Source: Pantoea sp. WMus005 (GTDB lineage: Bacteria > Pseudomonadota > Gammaproteobacteria > Enterobacterales > Enterobacteriaceae). From it: a stretch of DNA of 64,000 nucleotides. The translations under genes were made by a program, and so were the position numbers. The notes beneath the pieces were generated by a model. That model did no database searches. It was not told the DNA's origin and saw nothing but the letters and a program-made list of their open reading frames with translations. This document shows positions 45,851 to 54,347 of this stretch, one piece after another (within the stretch, counting starts at the first letter, position 1; every line of letters begins with the position of its first letter). The DNA is taken from NCBI RefSeq assembly GCF_013415305.1, contig NZ_JACBXU010000001.1:1426001-1490000 (forward strand). The letters are read 5' to 3'.

Positions 45851-45903
45851 CTCCTCTCTAATTCTTTCAGCAATATCGTCGTTAAAGAACGTTTATTTTT
45901 TTG

Positions 45904-46641
45904 TCAGAACGTAGCCAGTTCAGCAATATGTTTGCCGCTACGCATTTCCAGAAAGTCGAGCAGGCGACGCGGCGTGACATTTAACACCCGATCCTCGGGA
46001 AAATCTACCTCGCGGGCAATCCGCAGGCAGTGATCGAAGTGGCCGAGCGTAAATGCCGTGTGGGAATCGGAGCCAAACGCCAGTCGTCCTCCGGCATCAC
46101 GCACAGCGGCGGCGATAGCCCGGCAGTTCGGTTCACTGCCCGGACGCGAGTGCGTAAAGGAGGAGTTATTCAGTTCCAGCGCCACGTTGTAGTGCGCGGC
46201 GGCCTCGGCAATCGCCGGGATATCGACCGGGAATTTCGGGTTGCCCGGATGGCTGATGATATGAACCAGCCCACCTGCCATGGCGGCGATCATCGCGTCA
46301 GTGTGATGTTTTCTGTCGCGCGGCGCATAAACCGGCTCGTGAAAACCGGCGACGATCAAATCCAGCGCATCGAGCATCGGGCCGGAACAGTCGATCTCGC
46401 CCTGCTGGTTTTTGATATTGGCTTCTATGCCGCGCAGAATCCCTACGCCGTCAATGACACGCGGCCAGACGCGCATATTAATAAAGTGCCAGTAGTGCGG
46501 CGCATCGGCCATGTCGGGGCCGTGATCGGTAATGGCGAACAGTTTCAGGCCGGTTTGCTTCGCCTGAGTCACGTAATCGTGCAACGTGCTGTAAGCATGC
46601 GTGCTGGCGATGGTGTGCATATGCAGATCTACCGGATACAT
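45904..46641 (-). CDS. ycdX: Metal-dependent phosphatase YcdX (PHP family)
   Basis: The 245-residue protein is intact and collinear with E. coli YcdX. It has the PHP metal motifs DLHMHT, ITDHGPD, GIEANI, HISHPGN and GSDSHTAF, which bind a trinuclear zinc centre. It is a phosphatase activated by YcdY and linked in E. coli to swarming. Its last 60 codons belong to the right copy of the duplication, so the gene is a chimera made by the insertion. It lies 39 bases after ghrA, in an operon that once continued into ycdY. Confidence 0.95.
   Translation of the reverse strand: MYPVDLHMHTIASTHAYSTLHDYVTQAKQTGLKLFAITDHGPDMADAPHYWHFINMRVWPRVIDGVGILRGIEANIKNQQGEIDCSGPMLDALDLIVAGFHEPVYAPRDRKHHTDAMIAAMAGGLVHIISHPGNPKFPVDIPAIAEAAAHYNVALELNNSSFTHSRPGSEPNCRAIAAAVRDAGGRLAFGSDSHTAFTLGHFDHCLRIAREVDFPEDRVLNVTPRRLLDFLEMRSGKHIAELATF
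45913..46092. repeat. 180-bp direct duplication, right copy
   Basis: This is the copy inside the intact ycdX, 177 of 180 bases identical to the left copy. Beyond 45913 the two differ at once: the left copy reads on to TTTTAA (ADF-stop) and this one to TTCTGA (ATF-stop). Confidence 0.95.
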
Positions 46642-46680
46642 CCTCTTCTCCTGCTGAGTGCCCCTGACAGGGCCGGTTCA

Positions 46681-47622
46681 TTAATAGCCGCGCTGACGAT
46701 CCACCCTGCCCTGCGGCGGCTCGCCTGCCTGATCCTGATTGATGGCGCGGGCGATGTAGTCGATAGCTTCGTCGATCAACGTTACCGCCGCATTATGGGG
46801 GGTGATCGTGACACGCGGATGTGACCAGAGTGGATGCGCCTCCGGCAGCGGTTCAACCTGAAAGACATCCAGCGCCGCCGCTTTCAGCTGACCGCTATTA
46901 AGCGCGGCCAGCAGATCGTCTTCCACCACCTGCGCGCCACGCGCGATGTTGAGGAAGAACGCGCCATGCGGCAACTGCTGTAAAAAGTCGTGATCGATAA
47001 GATTTATGGTCTCGGGTGTGCTCGGCAACAGGTTGATCACCACGCGCGTCTCCTGCAGAAAGGCAGGCAAGGCATCGCGACCGGCAAAGCTGGTCACGCC
47101 ATCGATCGCTTTCGGTGAGCGGCTCCAGACGCGTAACGGGAATCCCCAGGGTTTCAGGCTCTCCGCTACGCTCTGTCCCAGCACGCCCGCGCCCAGAATG
47201 CCGATGGTGAAGTTTTCGCGCGTGTAACCCGGCAGTGGCTGCCAGCACTGCTGCTGCTGCTGGAGACGGTAGTCGTCAAAACGACGGAACCAGCTCAGCA
47301 CGCTATGCACCGCATACTCCTGCATCTGCCGTGCCATCCCGGTATCTTCCAGCCGGTAAAGCGGCACGGTGTCTGGCAGCATCTCCGGATGCTGCTGCAG
47401 CTGTTTCAGAATCTCGTCAACGCCTGCGCCCAGCGCAAAGACGCCGCGCAGTGTGGCGCGTCCCTGCAGCATCTCTGTGGGCGGTGAGCGGACCAGCGCG
47501 TAATCAGCCGGCCCCTTATCGCCTGGCTGCCAGGCCCGAACCCGCGCCTGGGGCAGACGCTGTTGTAAACCGTTAATCCAGGCCGCTGCAGACTGCGACG
47601 GGTGATACCAGATGATCTCCAT
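46681..47622 (-). CDS. ghrA: Glyoxylate/hydroxypyruvate reductase A
   Basis: The 313-residue protein starts [19 protein letters not shown] and carries the D-2-hydroxyacid dehydrogenase motifs: dinucleotide site [16 protein letters not shown], the Arg of [17 protein letters not shown], the Glu in [13 protein letters not shown] and the His in ITPHNAAV. It reduces glyoxylate and hydroxypyruvate with NADPH. The size and the ghrA-ycdX neighbourhood match E. coli. It starts a unit divergent from treA. Confidence 0.95.
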   Translation of the reverse strand: MEIIWYHPSQSAAAWINGLQQRLPQARVRAWQPGDKGPADYALVRSPPTEMLQGRATLRGVFALGAGVDEILKQLQQHPEMLPDTVPLYRLEDTGMARQMQEYAVHSVLSWFRRFDDYRLQQQQQCWQPLPGYTRENFTIGILGAGVLGQSVAESLKPWGFPLRVWSRSPKAIDGVTSFAGRDALPAFLQETRVVINLLPSTPETINLIDHDFLQQLPHGAFFLNIARGAQVVEDDLLAALNSGQLKAAALDVFQVEPLPEAHPLWSHPRVTITPHNAAVTLIDEAIDYIARAINQDQAGEPPQGRVDRQRGY

Positions 47623-47831
47623 CCTGCTCTCCTTTTTTCTTTCAGCGTCGGGGAAAAGCGGGGTGAGAGCAAGAAAAAACCGGCGTGATAATGCGGTTTT
47701 TTCCCTAGAAATAATTCCCGTGGCTTCACATTTCCGGCTCGCTTCAGGGTGAAGTGGTCAGATAAGGTCTAAAGTTGGACCTGTGGTCAATGCGTTACGC
47801 GCGGCCGCATTTCGGACAAGGAGAAAAACCG

Positions 47832-49517
47832 ATGACAAAAATTGAGGTAAGCGCCGACTCACGGCGTCAGCGTTATGCGCCCTTTCTGCTCACGTTGCTG
47901 CTGAGCGTTCCCGCTTTCACCACCCATGCCGACGACAACAGCCGCATGCTGAATAATCAGCCGCAGCCGCCGGATGTGCGTTTAGGGCCGCTATTTAACG
48001 CCGTGCAACAGGCGAAGTTCTATCCCGATCAAAAGACCTTTGCGGATGCGGTGCCGAAATTCGATCCCGCGTCGATTCTTGCCGACTGGCAGATGCAGAA
48101 GAAACAGCGCAACTTCGATCTTAAGCATTTTGTTGATACCAACTTCACCCTGCCCACTGCCGGTGATAAATATGTGCCGCCTGCCGGACAAAACCTGCGT
48201 GAACACATTGATGGCCTGTGGCCGGTACTGACGCGCACCACCAGCAGCGCCGGTCAGTATGATTCCCTGCTGCCGTTGCCTAAGCCCTACGTGGTGCCGG
48301 GCGGGCGTTTCCGCGAAGTCTATTACTGGGACAGCTACTTCACCATGCTGGGGCTGGCCGAGAGCGGACACTGGGACAAAGTGCAGGATATGACGGATAA
48401 CTTCGCCTCACTCCTCGACCGTTATGGCCACATCCCCAACGGCAACCGCAGCTACTACCTGAGTCGTTCACAGCCACCGTTCTTCAGCCTGATGGTTGAT
48501 CTGCTGGCGACACACGATGACGGCAAAGCCTATGTTCGCTACCTGCCGCAGCTGCAGAAAGAGTATGACTACTGGATGGCGGATAGCGATAAAGTGGTGT
48601 CAGGCGCGGCCAGTAAGCGGGTCATAAAGCTGACGGATGGCACCCTGCTCAACCGCTACTGGGATGCGCGCGACGTGCCACGCACCGAATCCTGGATGGA
48701 TGACATAGCTACCGCGCAGAAAGCGCCGCAGCGCAATAAAGCGGAACTCTATCGCGAGCTGCGTTCCGGTGCAGCATCAGGCTGGGATTTCAGTTCGCGC
48801 TGGTTTACCGATGCGCATAACCTGTCGACAATTCGCACCACACAGCTGGCCCCGGTTGACCTTAACAGCCTGATGTTCCATCTGGAGCAGACACTGTCAA
48901 AAGGCTACCAGATGAACAAGCAGAGCGATCTGGCGAAGCAGTTTGCCGATCGCGCGGAGAAGCGCCAGGCCGCAATCAACCGCTATCTGTGGGACAGCAA
49001 ACAGAACTGGTATGCCGATTATGACTGGCAGAAAAAACAGGTCCATCCGCAGCTGACGGCTGCGGCCCTGTTCCCGCTCTATCTGCAGGTCGCCAGTGAC
49101 AAACAGGCTGAAAGCACCGCCAGCGCAGTGGAAAAACAGCTGCTGAAACCCGGCGGTCTGGTGACCACTACCGTGAACAACGGTCAGCAGTGGGACGCGC
49201 CGAATGGCTGGGCACCGCTGCAGTGGGTTGCCGTGGAGGGTCTGGAGCACTACAACCAGCCGAAACTGGCGAAAGAGGTCGGCTTACGCTTCCTGCAAAA
49301 CGTCCAGAACACCTATGACCGTGAGCATAAGCTGGTTGAGAAATATGTCGTTGACGGCAAAAATCTCGGCGGCGGTGGCGGCGGTGAGTATCCGCTACAG
49401 GATGGCTTTGGCTGGACCAACGGCGTCACGCTGAAACTGCTGGATAAGTACTGCCCGAAAGATAAAACCTGTAACAGCGCCCACGATATTCCTCAGGCGT
49501 CTGCCTCGCAAAACTGA
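47832..49517 (+). CDS. treA: Periplasmic trehalase TreA
   Basis: The product is about 561 residues with a signal peptide ([14 protein letters not shown]). It has both glycosyl hydrolase family 37 signatures, [14 protein letters not shown] and [13 protein letters not shown], plus the glycine-rich [19 protein letters not shown] region. It splits trehalose to two glucose molecules in the periplasm. The ATG at 47832 has AAGGAG eight bases upstream; the earlier frame adds residues not seen in trehalases. It is monocistronic. Confidence 0.95.
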   Translation: MTKIEVSADSRRQRYAPFLLTLLLSVPAFTTHADDNSRMLNNQPQPPDVRLGPLFNAVQQAKFYPDQKTFADAVPKFDPASILADWQMQKKQRNFDLKHFVDTNFTLPTAGDKYVPPAGQNLREHIDGLWPVLTRTTSSAGQYDSLLPLPKPYVVPGGRFREVYYWDSYFTMLGLAESGHWDKVQDMTDNFASLLDRYGHIPNGNRSYYLSRSQPPFFSLMVDLLATHDDGKAYVRYLPQLQKEYDYWMADSDKVVSGAASKRVIKLTDGTLLNRYWDARDVPRTESWMDDIATAQKAPQRNKAELYRELRSGAASGWDFSSRWFTDAHNLSTIRTTQLAPVDLNSLMFHLEQTLSKGYQMNKQSDLAKQFADRAEKRQAAINRYLWDSKQNWYADYDWQKKQVHPQLTAAALFPLYLQVASDKQAESTASAVEKQLLKPGGLVTTTVNNGQQWDAPNGWAPLQWVAVEGLEHYNQPKLAKEVGLRFLQNVQNTYDREHKLVEKYVVDGKNLGGGGGGEYPLQDGFGWTNGVTLKLLDKYCPKDKTCNSAHDIPQASASQN

Positions 49518-49525
49518 TCCACTCT

Positions 49526-49554
49526 GGATACCTCTGGCCCCGCCGGAGGTATCC
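49526..49554 (+). terminator. Stem-loop after treA
   Basis: GGATACCTC pairs with GAGGTATCC around a GC-rich loop, eight bases past the treA stop. The T-run is weak, so efficiency is uncertain. Confidence 0.6.
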
Positions 49555-49633
49555 GCACCGCATTTCAGCGAATTTTACTTGACCTTCTTACATCAACAGG
49601 CAAAATTGCAGCCAATTTACAAAGGGTAATAGT

Positions 49634-49652
49634 TCTCATTATGATAATGAGA
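49634..49652. promoter_or_regulatory. Fur box upstream of the siderophore receptor
   Basis: TCTCATTATGATAATGAGA is a perfect 19-base palindrome around one centre base and close to the classical Fur consensus GATAATGATAATCATTATC. It lies 57 bases before the receptor ATG, so the gene should be repressed by iron-loaded Fur. Confidence 0.9.
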
Positions 49653-49708
49653 TTGCCTATCAATAATTTTATTCACCTGCCTGAACCTTTGCCAAGAAAG
49701 GAATTTTG

Positions 49709-51808
49709 ATGAAACTGTCATTGTCGCTGAAAGGTCATATTCGCCTCTGCATCCTGGCGCTGACCGCGCCTGCTTTGAGTTATGCTGCCGATATGGTGGT
49801 CACTGCCCAGCCGCAGGAAGATTCGACCTCGCCGACCCAGGGCTATCTGGCGACCACCAGCCAGGGCGCAACCAAAAGCGATCGTCCGCTGATTACCACA
49901 CCGCAATCGATATCCGTGGTCACCCGCCAGCAGATGCAGGATCAGGGTGCACTGACCCTGAACCAGGCGCTGGGCTACAGCTCCGGTGTCTTCACCAACT
50001 TCGGCGGTGCGGCGACCCGTTATGACACTATTGCTCTGCGTGGCTTCCACGGCGGCGATGTCGATAACACCTTCCTCGACGGTATGCGGCTGATGAGCGA
50101 TGGCGGCAGTTTCAACGCATTGCAGGTAGATAACGCCTTCCTTGAGCGCATCGACGTCATCAAAGGCCCCTCTTCTGCGCTTTATGGCCAGACGGTGCCG
50201 GGTGGGCTGGTGAACATGGTGACCAAGCGTCCTCAGTTCGCGGAAGAGGGTCACATCCAGCTGCAGGCAGGCAGCAACGCCACCACCGGCACGATGTTTG
50301 ACTATACCAATGCGATCAACGATCAGTGGGCGTTTCGCCTGACCGGCGTAACCCGCAACAGCGATACCCAGTACGATCACACCCGCGAAGAGAAATATGC
50401 GCTGATGCCGCAGCTGATGTGGCAGCCGGATGAAGATACTCATCTGATCCTGAAAGCCTATCTGCAGAAAGATCCCTCAGGCGGCTATCACGGTTCTGTA
50501 CCGGGAGACGGCAGCCTCACCGAACACAACGGCTACAAGCTGAGCAACGGCTTTTATGAGGGCAACAGCGATCTCGATCAGTTCAAGCGGCACGAACAGA
50601 TCTACAGCTTCGATTTCGCCCATCGTTTTAACGACGTCTGGTCGTTCTCCTCGACCGGCAGCTACAGCCACTCAAATGTCGATCTCGATCAGGTCTATCA
50701 GATTGGCTGGGATGAAAATAATCCCGATCTGCTGAACCGCTACTACTCTGGCGAACGCTCGTCGCTCTCTGCATGGTCCACCGATAACCGTTTAACGGCA
50801 GAGTTCAACACGGGCGAACTGGAGCACCGCGTGACGCTGGGTGCCGAGTATCATCGTTACAAAAATGAGATTAGTGAGGCCAGCGGTTCAGCTAACCAGC
50901 TTAATGCCGTGACCGGCGAGCAGGTGGGTGAGATGCCTGACCACGCCTGGGCAGATAGTACCCGCCGCTACTACCAGACCGGCCTCTATCTGCAGGATGA
51001 GATGAAGCTGGATCGCTGGCATCTTGATCTCTCCGGCCGTTATGACCGCATCGTCGCCAATAACAGCGGCAGCGATCGTCGTCAGGATGATCACATCAGT
51101 GGTCGTGCAGCCCTGCTCTATGCCTTCGACAACGGTATCTCGCCTTATGTGAGCTGGAGCCAGGCGATTACCCCGGCCGCGCTTACCGATTCCAACAATA
51201 ACCTGCTGAAGCCGACCACCGCCGAGCAGTATGAAGCCGGCGTGAAATATCAGCCGATCGGCACCCGCGATCTCTACAGCGTGGCGGTCTATGACCTGAC
51301 GCAGAAAGATGTGGCGAACCGGGAAGCACCGACGCCGTACTTTACGCCATCGGGCAAAGTTCATTCACAGGGTATCGAGCTTGAAGCGCGTAATCAGTTA
51401 ACCCCGCGTCTTAGCACCGTGGCGAGCTATACGCTGAATCATCTGCGCTTTAAAGATTCGGTGGATGGCAACAGCGGTCATACGCCGTACGTTACCCCTA
51501 ACAGCATGGCGGCACTCTGGGGTCACTATCAGTTTGATTACGGTCTGAGTGCGGGCGCGGGCGTGCGTTACATCGGCAAACAGTGGGCGGACAATGAAAA
51601 CACCACGCGCGTGCCGTCGGTGACGCTGTTCGATGCCTCAGTGCGGGCCGATCTCGGCGTCTGGAACAGCAGCCTGAAAGGCGCATGGGTGCAGGTCAAC
51701 GCCAATAACCTGACCGACCGTACCTATGTGGCGGGCTGCTACGGCACGGGCTATTGCTACTGGGGCGCAGAGCGCAGCGTGATGGCGACAGTCGGTTACG
51801 ACTTCTGA
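49709..51808 (+). CDS. TonB-dependent siderophore receptor (FhuA/FoxA-like)
   Basis: The product is about 699 residues with a signal peptide (ending ALSYAA) and a TonB-box-like DMVVTAQ. The plug domain contains TPQSISVVTRQQM, LRGFHGGDVDNTFLDG and VIKGPSSALYGQTVPGGLVNMVTKRP. A 22-strand barrel follows and ends in phenylalanine. The paired cysteines near the C-terminus (GCYGTGYCYWGAERSV) are typical of the ferrichrome and ferrioxamine receptor group, so a hydroxamate siderophore is likely. Exact substrate is not certain. The ATG at 49709 has AAGGA six bases upstream. It is controlled by the Fur box just upstream. Confidence 0.9.
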   Translation: MKLSLSLKGHIRLCILALTAPALSYAADMVVTAQPQEDSTSPTQGYLATTSQGATKSDRPLITTPQSISVVTRQQMQDQGALTLNQALGYSSGVFTNFGGAATRYDTIALRGFHGGDVDNTFLDGMRLMSDGGSFNALQVDNAFLERIDVIKGPSSALYGQTVPGGLVNMVTKRPQFAEEGHIQLQAGSNATTGTMFDYTNAINDQWAFRLTGVTRNSDTQYDHTREEKYALMPQLMWQPDEDTHLILKAYLQKDPSGGYHGSVPGDGSLTEHNGYKLSNGFYEGNSDLDQFKRHEQIYSFDFAHRFNDVWSFSSTGSYSHSNVDLDQVYQIGWDENNPDLLNRYYSGERSSLSAWSTDNRLTAEFNTGELEHRVTLGAEYHRYKNEISEASGSANQLNAVTGEQVGEMPDHAWADSTRRYYQTGLYLQDEMKLDRWHLDLSGRYDRIVANNSGSDRRQDDHISGRAALLYAFDNGISPYVSWSQAITPAALTDSNNNLLKPTTAEQYEAGVKYQPIGTRDLYSVAVYDLTQKDVANREAPTPYFTPSGKVHSQGIELEARNQLTPRLSTVASYTLNHLRFKDSVDGNSGHTPYVTPNSMAALWGHYQFDYGLSAGAGVRYIGKQWADNENTTRVPSVTLFDASVRADLGVWNSSLKGAWVQVNANNLTDRTYVAGCYGTGYCYWGAERSVMATVGYDF

Positions 51809-51827
51809 TGGCAGAGTAAACGATAAA

Positions 51828-51857
51828 AAAAGGGGACGAATCGCTTCGTCCCCTTTT
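51828..51857. terminator. Strong bidirectional terminator
   Basis: AAAAGGGGACGAA pairs with TTCGTCCCCTTTT around a four-base loop. It serves the receptor gene on the plus strand (four Ts) and the YmgE-family gene on the minus strand (seven Ts). Confidence 0.95.
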
Positions 51858-51875
51858 CTGTTGAAACTGTTACGG

Positions 51876-52124
51876 TTAACTGCGTACTTTGCGGTAAACG
51901 AACAGCACCACGATGGCACCGATCACTGCGACCACAAAACTGCCGAAGTTAAAGCCATCGACGCGGCCGAAGCCAAACAGCGTACTGATCCAGCCACCCA
52001 CTACGGCACCGATAATACCCAGCACGATAGTCAGAATGAAACCGCCACCGTCTTTACCCGGCATAATCCACTTCGCCAGAATACCTGCGATTAAGCCAAA
52101 GACGATCCAGGAAATAATACCCAT
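51876..52124 (-). CDS. ymgE: YmgE/YeaQ (GlsB) family small membrane protein
   Basis: An 82-residue protein of the transglycosylase-associated family: three hydrophobic segments, WIVFGLIAGILAKWIMPG at the start, then GIIGAVVGGW. Function is unknown; E. coli members respond to stress. In E. coli ymgE lies between ycgR and treA, which supports the symbol here. The ATG at 52124 gives the family's normal length. Confidence 0.88.
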   Translation of the reverse strand: MGIISWIVFGLIAGILAKWIMPGKDGGGFILTIVLGIIGAVVGGWISTLFGFGRVDGFNFGSFVVAVIGAIVVLFVYRKVRS

Positions 52125-52334
52125 CTGTTGCTCCTTCCTTTTTATGATTAAATCGTGAACGCCTGATTTATCAAGCGGTTTACCGCGATAAGTATAGTCA
52201 TCTTTTTGAAAATTGCTTGCCTGCTCACGGTTATTATTTATGAGCCGCAGATTAAAGCTTTTTTTAGCCGCGCCGATAACCGAAACGAGACAAAAAAACA
52301 GCATAAACAAAGTAACCCCCTTGTGGAGCAGGAC

Positions 52335-53069
52335 GTGAAAGAAGCCGACCAGGAACAATATCTAAAACGTGGCACGCTGGCGGTTCTGGGCGTTATGAAA
52401 GATCTGCTGCGGCATCAGACGCCGTTGCTGGTACGGTTTCCACGTGGGCAGTTCATCAGCAGGATGCTGACGGCCGATAAAGATCGTCTGGTGTTTGATC
52501 TTGGCAGTAATAACCTGGATAACGACTATGCCCTGACCAGCGACGATCTCAGCATCACCGCTGAAACTTTCGGTGCAAAGGTGGAATTCAGCCTGACCTC
52601 ACTGGAACGCATAGATTTTGAAGGCTTACCCGCTTTCAGCGCGCCGCTGCCGGACCTGCTGTGGCAGATTCAGCGTCGGGAGTTTTTCCGGGTCTGCGCC
52701 CCGCTGGAGCCGCAGTTCTGGTGTCACACCGCGTGGCCGGATGGCCGTAAAACGCGCCTGCGGTTACAGGATCTCTCCCTGGGCGGTCTTGGCGTGCTGG
52801 TGGATGAACCGTTACCCGAAGGATTGCAGAACGGTGACAGCTTCAACTCGTTCCGGGTCGAGCTGGGCGAATATGGCATTTTTGAAGTGCCGGTGAAGCT
52901 ACTGAATATTGGCGAGCGCTGTGTCGTGACCCGCAAAAATGAAACCCTGATCACACCCCGCCTGAGCTTCCGGTTTGCCACGCTGAACCCGGCGCAGGAG
53001 CGGCAGCTTCAGCAGATTATTTTTGCCCTGGAGCGGCTGGCACGCGATAAATCGACCCGTTTTCAGTAA
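52335..53069 (+). CDS. ycgR: Flagellar brake protein YcgR
   Basis: A 244-residue protein aligned along its length with E. coli YcgR: the YcgR N-domain (TAETFGAKVEF), the cyclic-di-GMP-binding PilZ motifs QRREFFRV and DLSLGGLGV, and the end LSFRFATLNPAQERQLQQIIFALER. On binding c-di-GMP it slows the flagellar motor. A GTG at 52335 with GGAG six bases upstream gives the same length as E. coli; the longer frame from 52206 does not fit. Confidence 0.95.
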   Translation: MKEADQEQYLKRGTLAVLGVMKDLLRHQTPLLVRFPRGQFISRMLTADKDRLVFDLGSNNLDNDYALTSDDLSITAETFGAKVEFSLTSLERIDFEGLPAFSAPLPDLLWQIQRREFFRVCAPLEPQFWCHTAWPDGRKTRLRLQDLSLGGLGVLVDEPLPEGLQNGDSFNSFRVELGEYGIFEVPVKLLNIGERCVVTRKNETLITPRLSFRFATLNPAQERQLQQIIFALERLARDKSTRFQ

Positions 53070-53165
53070 CGGCTTTACGGATGCGCCACACACATGGGTT
53101 GCATCCAGGCTATGCTTCTTGCTTGTTTTCTTTTAAACCGGAACCCAGCAAGGAGACCCTCCCCA

Positions 53166-54296
53166 ATGGAAAACTGGCTCTCTTCACGTCGTTTTCAATC
53201 CCTCTTTTTTAATCAGGAACTCTGGCTTAACAGCGCTATCGTAGTGGTTTCCACCCTGGTCATTTACTGGGTATTACGTACTCTGATTCGCTTTATCTCC
53301 AACCGGATTGCCCTTTATAGCGAGCATCGCCATGTCCGCGCCACCGCGATTCTGGTGGAGATACTGCGCAGTACCAGCCAGACCCTGTTGCTGATCTTTT
53401 CGCTGCTGATTGCCCTGAAGTTTGTCGATCTGCCCGCGTCCTGGAGCGTAACCATCGCGCACGGCTGGTTCCTGGCGCTGATTGTGCAGCTGGCGCTGTG
53501 GATCGACTGCGGCATCCGGCTATGGCTGAAAAGTCTGCTGCGCGACCCGCTGCATGTGCGTAATCCGGTCACCACAGTGATCCTCGGGATTCTGCTGCGG
53601 GTGGTGGTCTGGATCATGATGTTCCTGGCCATTCTGTCGAACATGGGCATCAACATTACCGCACTGGTCGCCAGCCTGGGCGTCGGCGGTATCGCGATAG
53701 CGCTGGCGATTCAGACCGTGCTGAGCGATGTGTTTGCGTCGCTGGCGATAGGCTTTGATAAGCCGTTTGAACATGGCGATTTTATTGTCTTTGGTGACAT
53801 TGCCGGTTCCATCGAACATATCGGTCTGAAAACGACCCGACTGCGCAGCCTGAGTGGCGAGCAGATTGTCTGCTCAAATACCATTCTGTTGCAGCAGACG
53901 ATCCACAACTACAAGCGCATGCAGCAGCGCCGCATCGTGTTTAAGTTTGGTATCAGCTACGCCACACCCTCTGAGCAGGTCCGGGAGATTAGCCCGCTGG
54001 TGAAAGAGATTATTCAGGGCGTTGAAACCACCCGTTTTGACCGCGCCCATTTCCTGGCCTTTGAGGACTCAAAACTGACCTTCGAAGTGGTCTATTTTGT
54101 GCTGGACGCGGATTACAATAAGTACATGGATATTCAGCAGGAGATTAACCTGCAGCTGATGGCGGCACTGGAAGAGCGGAATATCCGCTTTGCCTTCCCG
54201 ATTCGTCAGGTTGAGTTCAGCGGCGGTAATCTGCCACCCGTCGATCTGGTAGCAGTGCCGAATGAAGATGACGAGGTGCGCAGAATGGCGCGCTAA
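53166..54296 (+). CDS. MscS-family mechanosensitive channel
   Basis: The product is about 376 residues with four to five hydrophobic helices. The MscS pore and beta domain appear as LVASLGVGGIAIALAIQTVL and SLAIGFDKPFEHGDFIVFGD, then EHIGLKTTRLRSLSGEQIVCSN. Such channels release solutes on hypo-osmotic shock. It is a mid-sized, non-MscS paralogue. The ATG at 53166 follows AAGGAG by 10 bases. Confidence 0.9.
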   Translation: MENWLSSRRFQSLFFNQELWLNSAIVVVSTLVIYWVLRTLIRFISNRIALYSEHRHVRATAILVEILRSTSQTLLLIFSLLIALKFVDLPASWSVTIAHGWFLALIVQLALWIDCGIRLWLKSLLRDPLHVRNPVTTVILGILLRVVVWIMMFLAILSNMGINITALVASLGVGGIAIALAIQTVLSDVFASLAIGFDKPFEHGDFIVFGDIAGSIEHIGLKTTRLRSLSGEQIVCSNTILLQQTIHNYKRMQQRRIVFKFGISYATPSEQVREISPLVKEIIQGVETTRFDRAHFLAFEDSKLTFEVVYFVLDADYNKYMDIQQEINLQLMAALEERNIRFAFPIRQVEFSGGNLPPVDLVAVPNEDDEVRRMAR

Positions 54297-54302
54297 GTTT
54301 CT

Positions 54303-54332
54303 GCCCGCCCTCCTGTTCACGGGAGGGCGGGC
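54303..54332. terminator. GC-rich hairpin between convergent genes
   Basis: GCCCGCCCTCC and GGAGGGCGGGC form an 11-base stem between the channel gene and the isomerase gene. It can end transcripts from both sides, although T-runs are short. Confidence 0.75.
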
Positions 54333-54347
54333 ATTCAGTCTTACCGC

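Larger units (their letters stand above)
44707..45912. mobile_element. Insertion with long target duplication in ycdX
   Basis: A 1,206-base AT-rich segment lies between the two 180-bp ycdX copies (unit length 1,386). It contains one substantial gene on the plus strand, opposite to ycdX, and long AT-rich flanks (44707-45114 and 45685-45903) with no other supported gene. No transposase, integrase or terminal inverted repeat was found. The structure is what a single crossover of a circle carrying a ycdX 3' end would leave, with the target gene kept functional. Confidence 0.75.

Noticed and set aside
45866-45876. TTCAGCAATAT in the insert matching the ycdX end (45919 and 44533) as a recombination site
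   Set aside because: Eleven bases in AT-rich DNA can occur by chance, and it does not lie at either end of the duplication.
44707-45912. Insertion as an IS element or integron cassette
   Set aside because: No transposase, integrase, terminal inverted repeats or short target duplication was found. The only duplication is the 180-bp ycdX end.
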